Origin: Saprospiraceae bacterium
GTDB lineage: Bacteria; Bacteroidota; Bacteroidia; Chitinophagales; Saprospiraceae
Direction: 5' to 3'
Length of the DNA: 64,000 nucleotides
NCBI GenBank assembly: GCA_020436935.1
Contig: JAGQWX010000007.1
Span: 62,001-126,000, forward strand
Below, piece by piece: positions 44,087 through 53,479 of the stretch. The translations under genes and the position numbers were made by a program. The stretch's first letter is position 1; the number at the start of each line of letters is the position of its first letter. The notes beneath the pieces were generated by a model, which did not search any database, was not told the origin of the DNA, and saw only the letters and a list, made by a program, of their open reading frames with translations.

Positions 44087-44818
44087 TCATGATGCAAACC
44101 AAAGCGAAAACTTCTCCCAAAATGCATAGGTGTGAAACCTCAACACCGAATAATGATAAACCAAATGCATGATCAGTACAATAGGAAAAATGTTCCATCT
44201 TTTGTGGGAGTGCCAATCCCAAATACTCAATCCTAGCAACAACAGGTCAGCCAGGACAAAGCCATAAATGGGAACGACGGGCTCCTGTGCAATTTTTGGT
44301 GCATAGGGCACCAATGATGGAAAAAACACATAAATGATTCGGTCTGTAATCGGTGTGAACATTGGAAATGCTGTACTGAGCATATATCGGGCATGGATGG
44401 GTCCATTGCGTCTGTGGTGCAAAGCCAGGCCGTACAGGATGGCAAAAAGGACCATGGCATTGACAATGAGGGCTACATGGTGGTAATTGACAATGGTCAT
44501 TTGTTCCACGGGTGGCAACCTGAATTTGAATAGGTCTAGGGTCGAATAAATCAGCACCGGTACCAAAAGATAAGTTGTTTTGCCTATCTGCCGGTGTAGA
44601 TTTTGTTTGCCGGTCCTGATCAAATAAGGTTGGATGATGAGCAGCAGACACCAAAGAATCAGACATATGCCGTGAAAATGCATTCTGTACGACGATTGCT
44701 CCTGCAATCTTGCAAAGTAAGTCAGCGAAAAGCCCCAAAGCATGAAGAGAAAAAACAGAATGAAATAGATGTAGCTGTTTCTATATAAAGCGGCTTCTAA
44801 TTTTAATGGTCTTTTCAT
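44087..44818 (-). CDS. Multi-pass membrane protein, histidine-rich helices
   Basis: 243 residues with seven membrane segments. RMHFHGICLILWCLLLII and LHRQIGKTTYLLVPV place His residues in the second and third helices, similar to the DUF2306 gene at 16.3 kb (WHRWSGR). HxxR/HxxG patterns are also seen in YHHVALI and HHRRNGPIHARYM. It may bind haem, but no cofactor site is proven. Convergent with CHAT-TPR 2. Confidence 0.65.
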   Translation of the reverse strand: MKRPLKLEAALYRNSYIYFILFFLFMLWGFSLTYFARLQEQSSYRMHFHGICLILWCLLLIIQPYLIRTGKQNLHRQIGKTTYLLVPVLIYSTLDLFKFRLPPVEQMTIVNYHHVALIVNAMVLFAILYGLALHHRRNGPIHARYMLSTAFPMFTPITDRIIYVFFPSLVPYAPKIAQEPVVPIYGFVLADLLLLGLSIWDWHSHKRWNIFPIVLIMHLVYHYSVLRFHTYAFWEKFSLWFAS

Positions 44819-44974
44819 TCTATTATCGATTGGATCAAACTCATTTACAGAAATTGCATGATCGGCCGAATCCCCAAAAATTGACCTCTAATTCATTACG
44901 ACCTGCGATCAACAAAAATATTCAAAAAATTACATCAATTGAACCATAAAGGACAGATGTAGCACTCCTTTGTT

Positions 44975-44982
44975 TATTTTTG
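44975..44982 (+). promoter_or_regulatory. Putative -7 box
   Basis: TATTTTTG fits TAnnTTTG and lies 28 nt upstream of the 133-residue membrane protein start; no TTTG is seen at the expected -33 distance. Confidence 0.35.
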
Positions 44983-45010
44983 TATCATTTCTGAGATCAA
45001 AACCATAAGA

Positions 45011-45412
45011 ATGAATGCTTTTTCTGCGCTTCTCAGATATTTTCAAAATCATCCGATAAAGATATTTTTGCTTGATGGTGCAGGAGCATTGCTCACTTCA
45101 GCTAGCATTGCCGGAGTAAATTGGTTTGGCGGGCGGCTTTTTGGACTTCCTGAGAAAGTACTTACTTTATTGAGTTCGATAGCCTTTTTTTTCGCGATAT
45201 ATTCCTTGGCAACTTATCTTTCCAGAACAAAGTCTATCAGAAAATTTCTCCTGCCTATTATGATTGCCAATTTGCTGTATTGCATTTTGTCAGCAGGAGT
45301 TGTTTTATTCTTTAGTAGTGAGCTTACCCTCGTAGGATTTTCATACTTCATTTTTGAAATCGTCGTTATTCTAACTCTGGTATACATGGAATACAAGATT
45401 TATAAAAGTTAG
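45011..45412 (+). CDS. Small four-helix membrane protein
   Basis: 133 residues with four hydrophobic segments (about 18-38, 45-65, 78-98, 103-122). The N-terminus (FSALLRYFQNHPIKIFLLDG) precedes the first helix. No signal-like cleavage and no known domain. Preceded by a TATTTTTG box. It may be co-transcribed with the lipoprotein gene 41 nt downstream. Confidence 0.6.
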   Translation: MNAFSALLRYFQNHPIKIFLLDGAGALLTSASIAGVNWFGGRLFGLPEKVLTLLSSIAFFFAIYSLATYLSRTKSIRKFLLPIMIANLLYCILSAGVVLFFSSELTLVGFSYFIFEIVVILTLVYMEYKIYKS

Positions 45413-45453
45413 GTTTTGGAGTAAACCACATCCATTGATTAAAACCCATTTCA

Positions 45454-46008
45454 ATGAAATTTTATATCCAATTGACGCTAAGTGTTTTGGCACTGACATT
45501 TTTTACCTCCTGTACCTCAAAACAAGCCATTCTCAATAAAAACTATGAAAGCCGTCCCATCAACATCTATGGAAAACTGGATAGCTTGCAAATTGTAGAT
45601 GAGCGGGATGATGTGACAGACCGGCCTATGTTCATTCCTTTTTTGAGCATGCCCGATGACTCTGATATGATCAGTCCAAAGCTTACACCGAGCCAGAGTC
45701 AGGCAATCACCTCACAAATCAGATCTTACTTTAAAGGAGGAGAACGAGATTTTAAAGTCAAATGCAGGATCACCAAAGCTTTTACCGAATTCAGCGCAAA
45801 GGCTTTTAGTGAACGTGAATATGTGCACTTTGAAACCACAATTGAACTGATGGACGAACAAGGTGTGATATTACAATCCTGCGACTCCGCTGCATTTTTT
45901 GAAACCAAGTCCATGGATGCCAGTGCCAAAATGATGACAATGCTGTATGAAAAGGCCATGAGGGTTGCCATTTATAAATGTTTTGAAAAGCTGACAGACA
46001 GGCCTTAA
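45454..46008 (+). CDS. Hypothetical lipoprotein (184 aa)
   Basis: Lipoprotein signal (LSVLALTFFTSCTSKQ, Cys about 20). The mature part is a mixed alpha/beta domain with YEKAMRVAIYKCFEKLTDRP at the end. A repeated 'YFKGGERDFKVKCRITKAFT' segment recalls small periplasmic lipoproteins of the LptE/LPS-like type only vaguely. The family is unknown to me. It is in probable operon with the upstream membrane protein. Confidence 0.6.
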   Translation: MKFYIQLTLSVLALTFFTSCTSKQAILNKNYESRPINIYGKLDSLQIVDERDDVTDRPMFIPFLSMPDDSDMISPKLTPSQSQAITSQIRSYFKGGERDFKVKCRITKAFTEFSAKAFSEREYVHFETTIELMDEQGVILQSCDSAAFFETKSMDASAKMMTMLYEKAMRVAIYKCFEKLTDRP

Positions 46009-46174
46009 GGACAAGGGATTACGTGTGTAATAATGATAAGACCAGGATTGCTCCAGGACTTGCCAGATTTCAAGACTGCCACATTGATCTAAATTTAAAT
46101 TGAAGATTAATGCTAAAAATGCTGATGATTGTTGATTCGACTTTTATTTTTATCAACAATTAAAAACAATCATA

Positions 46175-46492
46175 ATGAATGCAGAATTTGAATCGATCCC
46201 ATTGATAAAAAACGACGCAGCCAAAAGATTTGAAATGGAAGTCGATGGTCACCTTGCCTTTATCAACTATGGCGAGTATGAAAGTCAATTGGCCCTGGTT
46301 CATACGGAAAGTCCTGTAGCACTGGCAGGTCGGGGTGCTGGTAGTGCTATTGTTGAAAAAACGCTAAAATGGGCCAAAGAAAATGACTACACTATTCTTC
46401 CTTATTGTCCATTCGTTTTTACATACATCAAACGACATCCGGAATGGAAAGATGTTGTAAATCCTGAATTTCCTGGATATGCAGCATTGTAG
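46175..46492 (+). CDS. Small GNAT acetyltransferase (YjdJ type)
   Basis: 105 residues. Matches the short N-acetyltransferase family with no N-terminal half: KRFEMEVDGHLAFINYGEYE, then HTESPVALAGRGAGSAIVEK (acetyl-CoA loop, R-G-x-G) and the C-terminal PYCPFVFTYIKRHPEW. These proteins are cytoplasmic and of unknown substrate. It is followed by a YciI gene 52 nt downstream, probably on the same transcript. Confidence 0.82.
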   Translation: MNAEFESIPLIKNDAAKRFEMEVDGHLAFINYGEYESQLALVHTESPVALAGRGAGSAIVEKTLKWAKENDYTILPYCPFVFTYIKRHPEWKDVVNPEFPGYAAL

Positions 46493-46544
46493 TTGTTGAG
46501 ATTTAAAATTGGATTTAATTCTAAAAATTAATAGTATAAAAAGA

Positions 46545-46811
46545 ATGAAAGCAGTACTTATATGTGAATCATCCGGGGCATCTATGGACCAGATCATGGA
46601 AGTTTATCCAAGACATAAAGCGATTGTTGATCGGTACATTGATGAAAACGTTGTTTTGGGAATTGGCCCATTTGCGGATAGGGGCAACATGGCCGTTTTC
46701 AAAACCCGCAATGCCGCCGAAAGTTTTGTTTTGGAAGATCCTTTTATTTTGGAAGGCTTGGTAAAATCCTACGTCATCAGGGACTGGATGGATGAATTGC
46801 TCCCGGAATGA
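46545..46811 (+). CDS. YciI-family protein
   Basis: 88 residues starting from ATG 46545. Dimeric ferredoxin-like fold: MKAVLICESSGAS, YPRHKAIVDRYIDENVVLGI (conserved H), then GPFADRGNMAVFKTRNAAES and FILEGLVKSYVIRDW. Family members are small hydrolase-like or regulatory proteins (the YciI His-Asp pair is present here as RHK/VD). Downstream of the YjdJ-type gene. No cofactor motif is visible. Confidence 0.75.
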   Translation: MKAVLICESSGASMDQIMEVYPRHKAIVDRYIDENVVLGIGPFADRGNMAVFKTRNAAESFVLEDPFILEGLVKSYVIRDWMDELLPE

Positions 46812-47058
46812 AAACTCTATTGATGTACGGAAGATGCTTTGGAAACGTATTGGAGTCTTATCTGGTGTAAAGCCGATAATTAGAAGATTTATTCACGTTT
46901 TTTAACCAAAGGTAATAACGCTTCAAAGCACATTTTTTGACCTCAACACTGTTTTATTCAATTTATTTTCAATTCATAAGCTTTTCTTAAAACAATCTCT
47001 TGATTAAAACCTTTCCAATAAAAGAGATTATTCTCCGTTGATAAATAAAACAGCCTTC

Positions 47059-47697
47059 ATGGAAGCAAGAGAACAAACAAGAAAAGAGGAAGTCGCCAAT
47101 GCCATCACACATGGCCTGGGTATCTTGTTTAGCCTCATAGCCATGCCTTTTATTCTTTCTGATACATTGGGCAGAGGTGATATGCTAAGTTTTATTTCTG
47201 TAATGGTTTTTGGTTTTGGTATGTTGACGGTATATACTTTTTCTACTTTATACCATTATACCCAAAAGGAAAGGACCAAGGAGATCCTGTTGATCGCGGA
47301 CCACATCAGCATTTACTTTCTTATTGCCGGTACTTATACACCGCTGATGCTCAAATATTTATCGGGTAGTACAGCAACCATTTTCCTTAGCGTGCTTTGG
47401 GGAATTGTTTTTATAGGGAGTATTTTTAAAATATTCTTTGTGCACAGGTTCAAAATCTTGTCACTCATACTGTACGTTACCATGGGCTGGATGCTGGTTT
47501 TTGTCATTAAACCTTTGCTAGTAACCATCCCATCGGGCATTTTCGGATGGATAGTAGGAGGAGGAATCTTGTATTGTATTGGCGTATATTTTTACGTCAA
47601 GAGCCATAAGATGTATTACCATGCGGTTTGGCACATTTTTGTTTTACTGGGCACGATTTCCCACTTCATTTCCATTTACAAGACCATACAGATTTAA
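47059..47697 (+). CDS. Hemolysin III / PAQR-like membrane protein
   Basis: 212 residues from ATG 47059 with seven membrane segments. Family hallmarks: EEVANAITHGLGILFSLIA (first helix with His), YTFSTLYHYT (helix 3), DHISIYFLIAGTYTPLM and the C-terminal HAVWHIFVLLGTISHFISIY. These His/Asp residues form the metal site of the PAQR fold. The bacterial role is not known; the haemolysin label is historical. An upstream TTG 21 nt earlier is in frame, but ATG is preferred. The stop overlaps the stop of the convergent regulator by 4 nt. Confidence 0.85.
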   Translation: MEAREQTRKEEVANAITHGLGILFSLIAMPFILSDTLGRGDMLSFISVMVFGFGMLTVYTFSTLYHYTQKERTKEILLIADHISIYFLIAGTYTPLMLKYLSGSTATIFLSVLWGIVFIGSIFKIFFVHRFKILSLILYVTMGWMLVFVIKPLLVTIPSGIFGWIVGGGILYCIGVYFYVKSHKMYYHAVWHIFVLLGTISHFISIYKTIQI

Positions 47698-48404
47698 TTC
47701 CAGTTCTTTTTAAAACTGTACAGATAGGGTGCCTTATTGGCTGCTCCGCTGTATTTTTTTTCATGACGTTCGAGGATGTCCATGCTGAGCATTTTGCGCT
47801 GAAAAGTGCCTCTGTGCAGCTTCTCATCCAGTATGACTTCATACAAACCCTGCAACTCCTGCATGGTAAATTTTTCTCCCAAAAGTGCAAACAAAGGCAA
47901 CTTCCTGTCTATTTGATCGCGGAGAGTTTGTAATGCTTTTGCGACGATAGATGCATGATCCTGAATCAATTTTGGCAGCTTGTTGATGTCATACCAGGTA
48001 CATGAATCAGACAGAGCGTCGGGGTGCAAAGTGACCAGTTCGTGATTGATCAAAGCATAATAGCCGACAGAAATAAATCGACTCAGCATCCATTGAAATT
48101 CTTTTTGATGAATTTCATTTGCTTCTAGTATTTTCTTCATTTCATCAGTCTTGTTCCGGTCTGCTTTTCCAAAAGTATGAAACTGCTCCAGATAGATGTC
48201 TTTCAAGCCTGTTCTGGCCTCAAGTCCATTTTTCACGGCTTCATCCAGGTCTTCGTGCATGGCAATAAAACCACCTGGTAGCGCAAATAATCCGGTATTG
48301 TGGTACTCCATCACGAGGATCTTCAACCGACCCGCTGCATACCCAAATACGACAGAATCATACGCTATATGATCAATGTATTCAACACCATTTAATGTAC
48401 TCAA
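47694..48404 (-). CDS. Nudix-domain transcriptional regulator (NrtR-like)
   Basis: About 236 residues. N-terminal Nudix-like domain (about 10-140) with YDSVVFGYAAGRLKILVMEY and a degenerate Nudix box (GGFIAMHEDLDEAVKNGLEA: the catalytic R-E-x-x-E-E is missing), which fits ligand sensing rather than hydrolysis. C-terminal winged helix (about 165-236: LFALLGEKFTMQELQGLYEV, HRGTFQRKML). NrtR-like regulators bind ADP-ribose-type or sugar ligands. Start uncertain: TTG at 48404 gives the family length; a TTG at 48473 would run through the palindromic operator. Divergent from the carboxylesterase, which it probably controls. Confidence 0.78.
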   Translation of the reverse strand: MSTLNGVEYIDHIAYDSVVFGYAAGRLKILVMEYHNTGLFALPGGFIAMHEDLDEAVKNGLEARTGLKDIYLEQFHTFGKADRNKTDEMKKILEANEIHQKEFQWMLSRFISVGYYALINHELVTLHPDALSDSCTWYDINKLPKLIQDHASIVAKALQTLRDQIDRKLPLFALLGEKFTMQELQGLYEVILDEKLHRGTFQRKMLSMDILERHEKKYSGAANKAPYLYSFKKNWN

Positions 48405-48447
48405 TGCATGAAATTTGATCCGAAAATAGCATTTATTCGCGAAATGT

Positions 48448-48480
48448 TTTATTATTGTCTCATAAAGCGACAATAATAAA
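48448..48480. promoter_or_regulatory. Perfect 12 bp palindrome, probable operator
   Basis: TTTATTATTGTC and GACAATAATAAA are exact inverted repeats around a 9 nt spacer (TCATAAAGC). The site lies immediately before the carboxylesterase ATG (48482) and 44 nt upstream of the probable start of the Nudix regulator, so the regulator could control both genes. Such long exact palindromes are typical for winged-helix operators. Confidence 0.7.
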
Positions 48481-48481
48481 T

Positions 48482-50119
48482 ATGATGAATCAAAAATTTT
48501 TCTCGTTAATCACAATGCTCTGCCTGTTTTCCGGTGTGGTACTGGCCCAAAACAAAGATGGCTTCCCGGTACAAACCAAAATAGCAAACGGCATCATTGA
48601 AGGTAACTATGATACCAAAACCGGTATCCAAAAATATTTCGGAATCCCTTTCGCAAAGCCGCCTGTGGGTGCTCTGCGATGGAAGGCGCCACAAAAGCCC
48701 GACAACTGGACCGGAGTAAAACCAACCAAGGAATTTGGTCCACGACCCATGCAGCGTCTTGTATTTGGTGATATGAATTCAAGATCAAACGGTGTAAGTG
48801 AAGACTGCCTTTATCTCAACGTATGGACGCCAACGACCAGGAGCAAAAAAGATCTGCCTGTTTTGGTATACTTCTATGGTGGAGGAAATGTGGCCGGTGA
48901 TGGTTCGGAGCCAAGATATGACGGCGAGGCTATGGCTGGACAAGGAATTGTGGTCGTAACCTGCAACTACCGATTGAACATTTTTGGCTACCTGGCACAT
49001 CCTGAGCTATCTGCTGAATCAACCACCAAATCCTCAGGAAACTATGGTGCGCTAGACCAGTTGGCAGCTCTCCAATGGGTACAGCAAAATATTGCTGCAT
49101 TTGGCGGTGATCCCAAAAAAGTGACCATAGCAGGAGAATCGGCTGGGTCTATAGGTGTGAGCACCCACATGGCTTCACCACTGTCAAAGGGGCTTATAGC
49201 TGGCGCGATAGGTGAAAGTGGGGCAGCCATCAACCCAACCATGACTCCGGTAAGTTTGAAGGAAGGAGAACAAATGGGTGCTGAGTTTTTGCAAAAGGCA
49301 GGCATCAAGTCGATAGCTGAATTGAGAAAAATGTCTACAAAAGAAATTTATGAATTGTACAACGAAAGTGGCCGCTTTGGTTTTCCAATAGTCATTGACG
49401 GTTACTTTTTGAAGAAACCACTCATTGAAACTTTTGAGGCGAAAGAGCAGGCCATGGTTCCATTGCTTGCAGGCTGGAATTCAGCAGAAATCCCTGGAAT
49501 GGCTTTTATGCAGGGCATGCCATTTACTCCTGAAAATTTCATCACAAAGGTCAAACAAGCCTATCCTGAGCGCTGGGAAGAAGTATTGAAGCTGTACCCT
49601 CACAAAGACGCAGCACAAGTCGAACAATCGGCTACTGATATGGCAGCGGACAGATTTATTGTGTATGCGACCTGGAAATGGCTGGACCTGCATTCCAAAA
49701 ACAGCGACCAACCGGTATACCGTTATGTATACAGCAAGCTGAGGCCGGAATTGGTGGACAAAGGACTGGTTTCAGGTCTCGCAGGTGGTACCATGAGGGC
49801 AGGTGATGCACCTCCTCCACCGAAAGCTATTGGAGCTCCGCATGCATGTGAAATTGAGTATGCCATGGGCAATCTGGACAGAATCAAAGAATATGCCTGG
49901 ACAAGAGATGATTATGCTGTTTCAAAAACCATGTTGACATATTTCGCCAACTTTATTAAAACAGGCAATCCTAACGGAGCTGGCGTACCTGAATGGAATA
50001 AGGTGGAACAGAACAGCGAAAATCCAGCATTCCAAATCATTGATGTAACGAGTAAAAGTGCAAATTCTGACGTAGAAGGAAGGTATCACTTTCATGATAA
50101 ATATTTTCAAGGCAAGTAA
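48482..50119 (+). CDS. Type B carboxylesterase (secreted)
   Basis: About 545 residues. Signal peptide (FFSLITMLCLFSGVVLAQ), then the carboxylesterase B fold: oxyanion region YFYGGGNVAGDG, nucleophile elbow GESAGSIGVSTH (Ser about 216), acid in the AFMQGMPF/ERWEEV region not certain, and catalytic His in GAPHACEIEYAMGN. Family members hydrolyse esters of medium or bulky acids. Its start codon directly follows the operator palindrome, so there is little room for a leader. A terminator follows. Confidence 0.86.
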   Translation: MMNQKFFSLITMLCLFSGVVLAQNKDGFPVQTKIANGIIEGNYDTKTGIQKYFGIPFAKPPVGALRWKAPQKPDNWTGVKPTKEFGPRPMQRLVFGDMNSRSNGVSEDCLYLNVWTPTTRSKKDLPVLVYFYGGGNVAGDGSEPRYDGEAMAGQGIVVVTCNYRLNIFGYLAHPELSAESTTKSSGNYGALDQLAALQWVQQNIAAFGGDPKKVTIAGESAGSIGVSTHMASPLSKGLIAGAIGESGAAINPTMTPVSLKEGEQMGAEFLQKAGIKSIAELRKMSTKEIYELYNESGRFGFPIVIDGYFLKKPLIETFEAKEQAMVPLLAGWNSAEIPGMAFMQGMPFTPENFITKVKQAYPERWEEVLKLYPHKDAAQVEQSATDMAADRFIVYATWKWLDLHSKNSDQPVYRYVYSKLRPELVDKGLVSGLAGGTMRAGDAPPPPKAIGAPHACEIEYAMGNLDRIKEYAWTRDDYAVSKTMLTYFANFIKTGNPNGAGVPEWNKVEQNSENPAFQIIDVTSKSANSDVEGRYHFHDKYFQGK

Positions 50120-50156
50120 GATTGTTAAAGTAGTCAATGCTTGCTGACGTTAATAG

Positions 50157-50197
50157 TCCCGCTCCTGAGATGATGTCCTCGGAGCGGGATTTTTTAT
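50157..50197 (+). terminator. Rho-independent terminator after the carboxylesterase
   Basis: TCCCGCTCC (50157-50165) and GGAGCGGGA (50181-50189) form a 9 bp G+C-rich stem around a 15 nt loop, followed by TTTTTTATT. It lies between convergent genes and faces the carboxylesterase transcript. Confidence 0.8.
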
Positions 50198-51735
50198 TAT
50201 GGGCGTACGACCAGAAAATTTTTCCAGCCAATTACCCCGTTCTCATCGGAAAGCCTTGCATACTTTATACCGGGCGATAGGCCTGAAATGTCAATTTTTT
50301 GGCGGTTTTCATGACCATTTATAGTCATCTGGAGAGCACCCGAAGCGTCAAAAAAGGAAAGGGAATAAGACTTGAGTTGCTCAGGAAGTATTAGCTCCAA
50401 TGCTTCAGTTGCGGGGTTCGGACCTAACTGCCATGCAGCAAATTTTTCTTTTCTAAAAGCAGTTTTTGTATCAGAATAGGAAAAACTGCCGTCAATATCC
50501 ACTTGTTTCAAACGGTAATAAGAAAGTTCTTGTGGCGCTTTTGTGTCCAGAAAAGCATATGATTTGATGCTGGTTCTCTCTTCAATTGCTGGTACTTCCC
50601 CCACCAGTTCAAAAGAAGTTCCGTCCAGGCTTCGCTCTATATCAAAATGATCATTGTTGTATTCATAGTCAGTTTTCCATTCCAAAAAGTGACCATCTTC
50701 CATTTCATTTACCACGAAGGACAACAGTTGAATGGGCAATGCAATGAAGTTCCAACCTATTTCTTTCAAAACAATTTCTGCCAGGTTTGGGGTATGGATG
50801 GCTTGACCATTATAAAAAATAGGAGACATCAATTCGTCGCCCAGATTTTCTTCTGAAAAATGACTAACCGAACTGCCCAGAGTGAAGGTCGGAGGAGTAT
50901 GGAGTTCCATCGTCTGTTCCGGGCTTCTGAAATAGTTCAAGTTGCTGTCATCAAAAAACAATGACCCTGTTCCAGCCGTATATGCTGCATACAATTCAGC
51001 ACTGGGACTGGTAAGGTCGGTGATAGGGTCGCCGGCATTATCATCTACAAATACATCATAGATCAATGGAAAGTCATAACCCAATAGACCATTGCCCAAA
51101 CTGTCAATCCTTGCACTGCCTGTAAAACCGAGGCCATGACCTATCTCATGAAGAGCCACTGAAACAAAATCATACTGATTGGAAGGTGTATTTGCATCGG
51201 TTCCAAAATACCAATCATTCCTGGATGCGTTGTAAAATGAAATGATGTCAAAAGCCTATAGAGAGTCGTTAAGGAGATATTCTGACAAGGAAACTGGAAA
51301 ATATGCAGGTTCCAGACCGAAACCCGGATCAGAAATTCCCCAAAAGCCATTGGGTCCGGCAGCACCCAACGCATTTGTGCTGAGACTGTCTGTCCAGCAA
51401 GCTAAGATCCCTATCTCTTGATTTTCGCTGTTGAGGATATCAGACCAGATGCTCACCGCATAGTCAAGCGCATTCCTGGCAATTTCTGGAAATGTTTTAC
51501 AAGGATAGCCAGATATGGCAATTCCCTCGGGTACATAGGTAATATTGTAATTGATGGCCCTGTCATACCGTGAAAACCGGTAGGGCTTCGAAATTCTCTT
51601 GGTGTTTTCAGCTTTAATAGCGGGGAGTTCACAAATAGGCGCAGCATTTCCAGGCAATGTTTCCAGTATTCGCTGACCAGACAATGAACTCAGCAAAAAC
51701 AAACAAAAAAATCCACATACTATTGACCTGACCAT
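50197..51735 (-). pseudogene. Secreted zinc metalloprotease with in-frame amber stop
   Basis: The frame from 51735 runs in a single register to 50197 except for one TAG at 51256-51258, after residue about 159. Without it the protein has 512 residues: signal peptide (IVCGFFCLFLLSSLSGQ), N-terminal pro-like domain, zinc site HEIGHGLGF just after the amber codon, a fibronectin-like middle part (WKTDYEYNNDHFDIERSLDG) and a T9SS C-terminal sorting domain (LGPNPATEALELILPE, SPGIKYARLSDENGVIGWKN). TAG could have arisen from CAG by one C-to-T change. No frameshift is needed. Either a recent pseudogene, a read-through gene or a sequence error. Confidence 0.75.
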
Positions 51736-51863
51736 GGCTTACGTTTTTGATAAGTTAAAACGTAAGTAATTAACGCAATAACCTACTATTATTCAACTTC
51801 AAGAGCCAATAATATTTCAAACAAGCATTAAATAGTACAATTTGATTGTGGATATGATAAACT

Positions 51864-52928
51864 TTATTCTTCTTTTCCATTGAAATTGCTGCCAATCAGC
51901 CATGCAATACAGTGCGTATTCTTAAATCCTTCAAGAATGATTTTTACGATGGAGATCAATGGTATGGAAAGAATTACACCGGGTATTCCCCAAAAGGCTC
52001 CGAAAAACAACATGGAGATAATGGCAACCAATGGATTGACATCCACCTCATCGCCAATGATTTTCGGGGTGATTACATTGCCTTCCAGTTGTTGTATAAT
52101 GATATAATAAATGACTACAATGGCAGGTTGCCACGGATCTTCATAAGTTGCCATGCTGTACAGGAATGGCAATAAGGCCCCAAGCGTTGTACCAATAAAT
52201 GGAATAATGGCCAGTAAGCCTGCCAGCGTGCCAAAGAAAACGGCATATTCCAGGCCAATTAAATACAAGCCTACACTATTGAGGACCGACAATATCAAAA
52301 TGACTTTGCCCAAACCCAAAACATAGGCCTTCACGGTATACTTTATCTTTTCAAGTGTCTCGATAAAATTGCCCTCCTTTCTGGAAAAATTGGTGTTGAT
52401 GGCATAAACTATTTTTCTATCGTATAAGAGGAAGAAAAATGCAAAAACGAATGCCAGACCCAGAGACAGAAGGGTGGATGAAGAAGAAATGATTCCCTTT
52501 CCTAAAAATGCAATTGGACCTGAAACCAGACTTTCCATATTGTCCTTGAGGAAGGTCACTTCATTGGAAGGTAAGACCCGGAAATGTTTCCTGATGGACA
52601 TGTATATATCGTGTATTTCCATGGATAAGCTCTTGCCAATGTTGGGCAGATTGAAAGCTATGTCAACAACCTGTAATGCAAAAAGGTAAAACAACAAGAT
52701 CAATGGGACAAAACAAACGATGTAGGCCAGACTAATGGAAATCCACCTTGCTTTGATGTATTTTCCAAAGAACTCAGCCACAGGGGACAAAAGCACTGCA
52801 AGAAAAAATGCAAAAATAAGGGGAAGGAAAATAAAACCTCCTTTAAACATGATCCAACCGGCACCGAGCAGGATGATCGTCCAATAGGCAGTAAGCTGTA
52901 TTTTACGGTCGATTCTTTTTGTCATCAT
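51864..52928 (-). CDS. AI-2E family transporter (TqsA/YdiK-like permease)
   Basis: 354 residues, about eight membrane segments, with the family elements FIFLPLIFAFFLAVLLSPVA, LGLYLIGLEYAVFFGTLAGL and the C-terminal GVILSIPLISIVKIILEG. The N-terminal MTKRIDRKIQLTAYWTIILL precedes the first helix. Members export autoinducer-2 or act as Na+/H+ antiporters; the substrate is not defined here. Single gene on the minus strand with 128 nt to the amber-interrupted protease. Confidence 0.82.
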   Translation of the reverse strand: MMTKRIDRKIQLTAYWTIILLGAGWIMFKGGFIFLPLIFAFFLAVLLSPVAEFFGKYIKARWISISLAYIVCFVPLILLFYLFALQVVDIAFNLPNIGKSLSMEIHDIYMSIRKHFRVLPSNEVTFLKDNMESLVSGPIAFLGKGIISSSSTLLSLGLAFVFAFFFLLYDRKIVYAINTNFSRKEGNFIETLEKIKYTVKAYVLGLGKVILILSVLNSVGLYLIGLEYAVFFGTLAGLLAIIPFIGTTLGALLPFLYSMATYEDPWQPAIVVIYYIIIQQLEGNVITPKIIGDEVDVNPLVAIISMLFFGAFWGIPGVILSIPLISIVKIILEGFKNTHCIAWLIGSNFNGKEE

Positions 52929-53194
52929 GTAGTCAGGAAGTTAGTGTAATGTATTTTGATGATTAAGGTTTAGCCTTTATCTTTTGTTCATGAACAAATC
53001 TGCTATTTATACTGGTACCACTTGTTCGTCGTTTTTTGGAAATTGTCAAGAAAATCCTGGTATAGAATTGGCACTATTTGGGACTGCCTTTTTACCGAAT
53101 TATATTAAAATATAATCACATTTAAAAATAATTTTAATAAGAACTATTTAGTATCGAAACACGTTAGTAACTTTATGCGATATTAAAAACGAAG

Positions 53195-53479
53195 TTGATT
53201 AAAAGTTTTGCAGATAGAGAAACAGAAAAGATTTGGAAGGGTACGAAGTCAAAGGTATTGCCTCCCGAAATCCAACAAGTTGCACGCAGAAAACTCAGAA
53301 TGATAAATAATGCTGAAAGTATAAACGATTTGAGAATTCCTCCAGCCAATCGCTTGAAAAAGCTTCAAGGTGAACTATTGGACTTTTATAGCATACGAAT
53401 TAATGATCAGTGGAGAATTATATTTAATTGGGAAATCAACAACGCAGAAGAAGTACAAATAACAGATTACCATGAATAA
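53195..53479 (+). CDS. higB: HigB-type toxin of a type II toxin-antitoxin pair
   Basis: 94 residues starting with TTG (no ATG nearby fits; the next Met is far inside). Layout of RelE/HigB ribosome-dependent mRNA interferases: IKSFADRETEKIWKGTKSK, PPEIQQVARRKLRMINNA, then LRIPPANRLKKLQGELLDFY and SIRINDQWRIIFNWE with the conserved IRINxQWRI core. Overlaps the antitoxin gene by 8 nt. The toxin-first order is the HigBA signature. Confidence 0.87.
   Translation: MIKSFADRETEKIWKGTKSKVLPPEIQQVARRKLRMINNAESINDLRIPPANRLKKLQGELLDFYSIRINDQWRIIFNWEINNAEEVQITDYHE

Noticed and set aside
51141..51374. Frameshift rather than amber as the cause of the split metalloprotease
   Set aside because: Both halves are in the same reading frame (1059 nt between, a multiple of three), so one stop codon explains it.
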